Below the pieces are notes generated by a model. It ran no database searches. It worked only from the letters and a program-made list of their open reading frames with translations, and was not told where the DNA came from. DNA of 7,306 nucleotides from Betaproteobacteria bacterium (GTDB taxonomy: Bacteria; Pseudomonadota; Gammaproteobacteria; Burkholderiales; SG8-39). Made by a program: the position numbers and the translations under genes. Every line of letters begins with the position of its first letter. Within the stretch, counting starts at the first letter, position 1. This document shows positions 5,561 through 7,306 of the stretch, in pieces. The stretch covers positions 1 through 7,306 of the forward strand of contig DAHVFK010000169.1 in the NCBI GenBank assembly GCA_027317055.1, given 5' to 3'.

Positions 5561-6093
5561 CACGCGCTCCCGAACAGCCCGCGCGGGCGCCACAGCAGCA
5601 CCGCCGCCATCACCAGGTAGACGGTCATGCCGGCGATGTGCGGGAACACCACCTGGCCGAACACGTCCGCCAGGCCGATCAGCAGCGCGGCCACCAGCGC
5701 GCCCTTCACCGAGCCGATGCCGCCGATCACGATCACCACGAACGAGATGATCAGCACCTGGTTGCCCATCCCGGGATAGACCGAGGCCACCGGCGCGGCG
5801 AGCATGCCGGCGAAGGCCGCGAGCGCGACGCCGAGCGCGTCGCCGGCACACTGGCGAGTGTGGTCGTCGGGCGTCGCGCCGATGCCGCCGAAGCTGAAAA
5901 CGATATCACCCGACGCGAATGTGCGCCTGAGCGCAGCGCTCAGGCGCGCAGGGTCGTCGCCGTGGTACTCGCAATAGGCGAGCCGCAAGCCGCGCGCCGC
6001 CAGGGCGGCGACCAGGAATTCGAAGTGCTTGTCCTTGCGCTTGCCGACTAGGATCTCGTCGCCGATCACCAGCGCACCGATAGCCGCGCTCAC
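5560..6093 (-). CDS. Chimeric frame: CinA/MoaB-like molybdopterin-binding N-terminus fused to LivH C-terminus
   Basis: One uninterrupted frame of 177 aa made of two unrelated parts. Residues about 4-90 match the N-terminal MoCF/CinA-type domain of betaproteobacterial competence/damage-inducible protein A: IGDEILVGKRKDKHF (10-24), GDIVFSFGGIGATPDDHT (62-79). That protein should go on for another 150 or more residues. From about 86-93 onward it is the last third of a LivH permease: FAGMLAAPVASVYPGMG, FVVIVIGGIGSVKGAL and a WRPRGLFG end, with about three membrane helices. A full LivH has near 290-300 residues, so roughly 200 are missing. The switch lies in ALGVALA (5818-5838), which fits both parents. 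The start is GTG 6093-6091, overlapping the EI24-protein stop as GTGA. The stop overlaps livM as TGATG. Neither parent function is likely to survive. It is either a true deletion fusion or an assembly join; the sequence cannot tell which. Confidence 0.88.
   Translation of the reverse strand: MSAAIGALVIGDEILVGKRKDKHFEFLVAALAARGLRLAYCEYHGDDPARLSAALRRTFASGDIVFSFGGIGATPDDHTRQCAGDALGVALAAFAGMLAAPVASVYPGMGNQVLIISFVVIVIGGIGSVKGALVAALLIGLADVFGQVVFPHIAGMTVYLVMAAVLLWRPRGLFGSA
5567..5571 (-). promoter_or_regulatory. Ribosome binding site of livM (GGGAG)
   Basis: The - strand GGGAG lies 6 bases before the livM ATG, inside the last codons of the upstream frame. It supports ATG 5560 as the start. Confidence 0.6.
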
Positions 6094-6836
6094 TGCGGCA
6101 CCGCCGTCGCCTCGATCGGCTCCGCGCGCAGCGCTTGGAGCTCGGCCAGCAGGTAGTGAATGTACGCGAGCCCGAACAGCACCGGTGCGAACAGTCCGAC
6201 GACCGGGATATAGGCCACCAGGGCGAGCACCATCCCTAGCAGGTACATCGCTGCGCGGCGGCGCGAGAAGACCGTTCGCATTTCGCGCGCGTCAGCGTGC
6301 TCCGCGAGCGCGTCATAGCGCAGGATGCGCTGGTTGACCCAGCCCATAATCGCCACCGGTATCGCCGGCCATAACGGCGGGAAGAACCAGAACGGAATCG
6401 ACACCGCGCCAAGCAGCGCCAGGCCCGCGACCCCGATCACCGAATTCCAGACACTACCGGCGAAGCTGCCGCCGCGGCGCCGCGCAAGCGCGGCAAACGC
6501 GCGCTCGGCGACGTGATCGACCATCGCCGGCATTCCGAACACGCCCAGTATAAGCAGCGCAGTGAGCTGGATTAGCGGCACCAGACCCAGAATCACGAGA
6601 AATTTCGCTGCGATGACCGCGACCGTGCTCGCGTCCCAGTGAACGAAGAATGTGGCCGTCTCGATCCAGTGCCGCAGCAAATCGGCGAGCCACGCCACCA
6701 GTCCGACCCAGCTCCAGAAAGCCACCGCGCCCCAAAGCCCGGTCGCGACCAGCACCGGCCAGAGCATCAGCCAGAGCATCCTGGGGTGCAGCAGGTTGGC
6801 GAAAGCGAACGTGATCGAAGGGCCGATGCCGCGCAT
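6090..6836 (-). CDS. EI24 domain-containing (CysZ-like) membrane protein
   Basis: Integral membrane protein of 248 aa in the EI24/CysZ (COG2981-type) family. Hydrophobic segments lie at about 21-47, 73-101, 132-165 and 197-230, with a conserved-looking aromatic and proline-rich stretch IPFWFFPPLWPAIPVAIMGW (147-166) followed by RILRYDALAEHA (171-182), typical of the family. CysZ of enterobacteria is a sulfate transporter, but no sulfur gene is present here and this clade is usually left unnamed, so I give no symbol. ATG 6836-6834 is 5 bases after the hrpA stop. The frame runs on to 7148, but that part is hrpA in another frame. The downstream GTG overlaps its stop by 4 bases, which suggests it is cotranscribed with hrpA and the CinA-like gene. 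The frame is intact and of normal length. Confidence 0.87.
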   Translation of the reverse strand: MRGIGPSITFAFANLLHPRMLWLMLWPVLVATGLWGAVAFWSWVGLVAWLADLLRHWIETATFFVHWDASTVAVIAAKFLVILGLVPLIQLTALLILGVFGMPAMVDHVAERAFAALARRRGGSFAGSVWNSVIGVAGLALLGAVSIPFWFFPPLWPAIPVAIMGWVNQRILRYDALAEHADAREMRTVFSRRRAAMYLLGMVLALVAYIPVVGLFAPVLFGLAYIHYLLAELQALRAEPIEATAVPQ

Positions 6837-6841
6837 GGTGC

Positions 6842-7306
6842 TCAGGGTCTTGTGTGCCTGATACTTTGCCACAACTTCGCCAGCCGCTTGACCGATACGG
6901 GAACGGGGGTCTTGAGGCTTTGGGCAAACAGCGACACACGCAGCTCCTCGAGCAGCCAGCGGAACTGCTCGATCTCCGGCGTGAGCGCCGCCGCTTTTTC
7001 GCGCGCAGCGTATTCGCGCTGCCAGGCCGCGTACAGTGGGGCCAGCTCGGCCATCGATCGCGCGTCGCGTACCGGCTCGGCGCGAAGCTTTTCCAGCCGC
7101 ATCGCTGCGGCCTTGAGGTAGCGCGGGAAATGCTGCAGGCGCTGCCACGGCGTGCGCGAGACGAAACGCGGATGCAGCAGCCGCGCCATGCTCGCCGCGA
7201 CATCCTCGGCCGCCTGGGGAAAGGCCTTGGCGACGGCGCCGAGCCGCTTTTGCGCCTGCGCGTGCTCGGCGAGGATCGCGACCACGGTGCGCACGATCTC
7301 CTGTGC
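6842..7306 (-). CDS. hrpA: ATP-dependent RNA helicase HrpA, C-terminal end (5' partial)
   Basis: The last 154 residues of a DEAH-box helicase HrpA. They match the C-terminal DUF3418-type region: TPWQRLQHFPRYLKAAAMRLEKL and then RWLLEELRVSLFAQSLKTPVPVSVKRLAKLW just before the TGA at 6844-6842. The frame is open to the window edge (AQEIV precedes the GTG at 7294), so the start and all helicase motifs lie outside. HrpA is a long protein, about 1,300 residues in relatives, that remodels RNA and ribosomes. What is visible is undamaged. The EI24 gene follows after 5 bases in the same direction. Confidence 0.9.
   Translation of the reverse strand, partial: AQEIVRTVVAILAEHAQAQKRLGAVAKAFPQAAEDVAASMARLLHPRFVSRTPWQRLQHFPRYLKAAAMRLEKLRAEPVRDARSMAELAPLYAAWQREYAAREKAAALTPEIEQFRWLLEELRVSLFAQSLKTPVPVSVKRLAKLWQSIRHTRP

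Noticed and set aside
5561..5851. Upstream extension of the livM frame
   Set aside because: It lies antiparallel to nothing and in the wrong frame of the LivH part. The composition is Arg/Gly-rich low complexity, and LivM homology begins at the ATG at 5560.
6837..7148. Upstream extension of the EI24 protein frame
   Set aside because: It overlaps the hrpA C-terminus in another frame and lacks any hydrophobic or family-like pattern.
1..7306. CRISPR array, toxin-antitoxin, phage defence or secondary metabolite genes
   Set aside because: No repeat-spacer pattern, no small paired genes and no defence or biosynthetic domains were seen on either strand.

Overview
The window looks like chromosomal DNA of a GC-rich proteobacterium, most likely a betaproteobacterium. 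The HrpA C-terminus, the EI24 membrane protein, the CinA-like domain and the Liv proteins all resemble versions I know from Burkholderiales and Rhodocyclales. No rRNA or species marker is present, so the assignment rests on protein resemblance and base composition only.

The window reads as three blocks joined at two seams. Block 1 (1-2482) holds the 3' part of a PAS-GGDEF-EAL cyclic-di-GMP protein on the + strand. It is followed by a decayed tyrosine recombinase (integrase) that ends just before a rho-independent terminator and the 3' half of a tRNA-Lys(TTT) on the - strand. The tRNA piece begins at the anticodon arm and has no 5' half here, as expected of an integrative-element attachment site.

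Block 2 (2485 to about 5818, - strand) is a tightly overlapping transporter operon. In transcription order it holds the C-terminal end of a LivH permease, then LivM, LivG, LivF and a LolD/FtsE-type ABC ATPase. No solute-binding protein is seen, and the LolD-type ATPase has no permease partner before the tRNA fragment begins. Transcription of this operon would run into the tRNA half and its terminator.

Block 3 (about 5839-7306, - strand) holds the 3' end of hrpA, an EI24/CysZ-like membrane protein and the start of a CinA/MoaB-like molybdopterin-binding protein, packed like a native operon.

The main observation is at the block 2/3 seam. One intact 177-residue frame (5560-6093) is a chimera: about 90 residues of a CinA-like domain run in frame into the last third of LivH. 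The switch falls in a stretch, ALGVALA, that would suit either parent, which suggests microhomology-mediated deletion or an assembly join. As drawn, the Liv transporter lacks most of one of its two permeases and the CinA-like protein lacks its C-terminal part.
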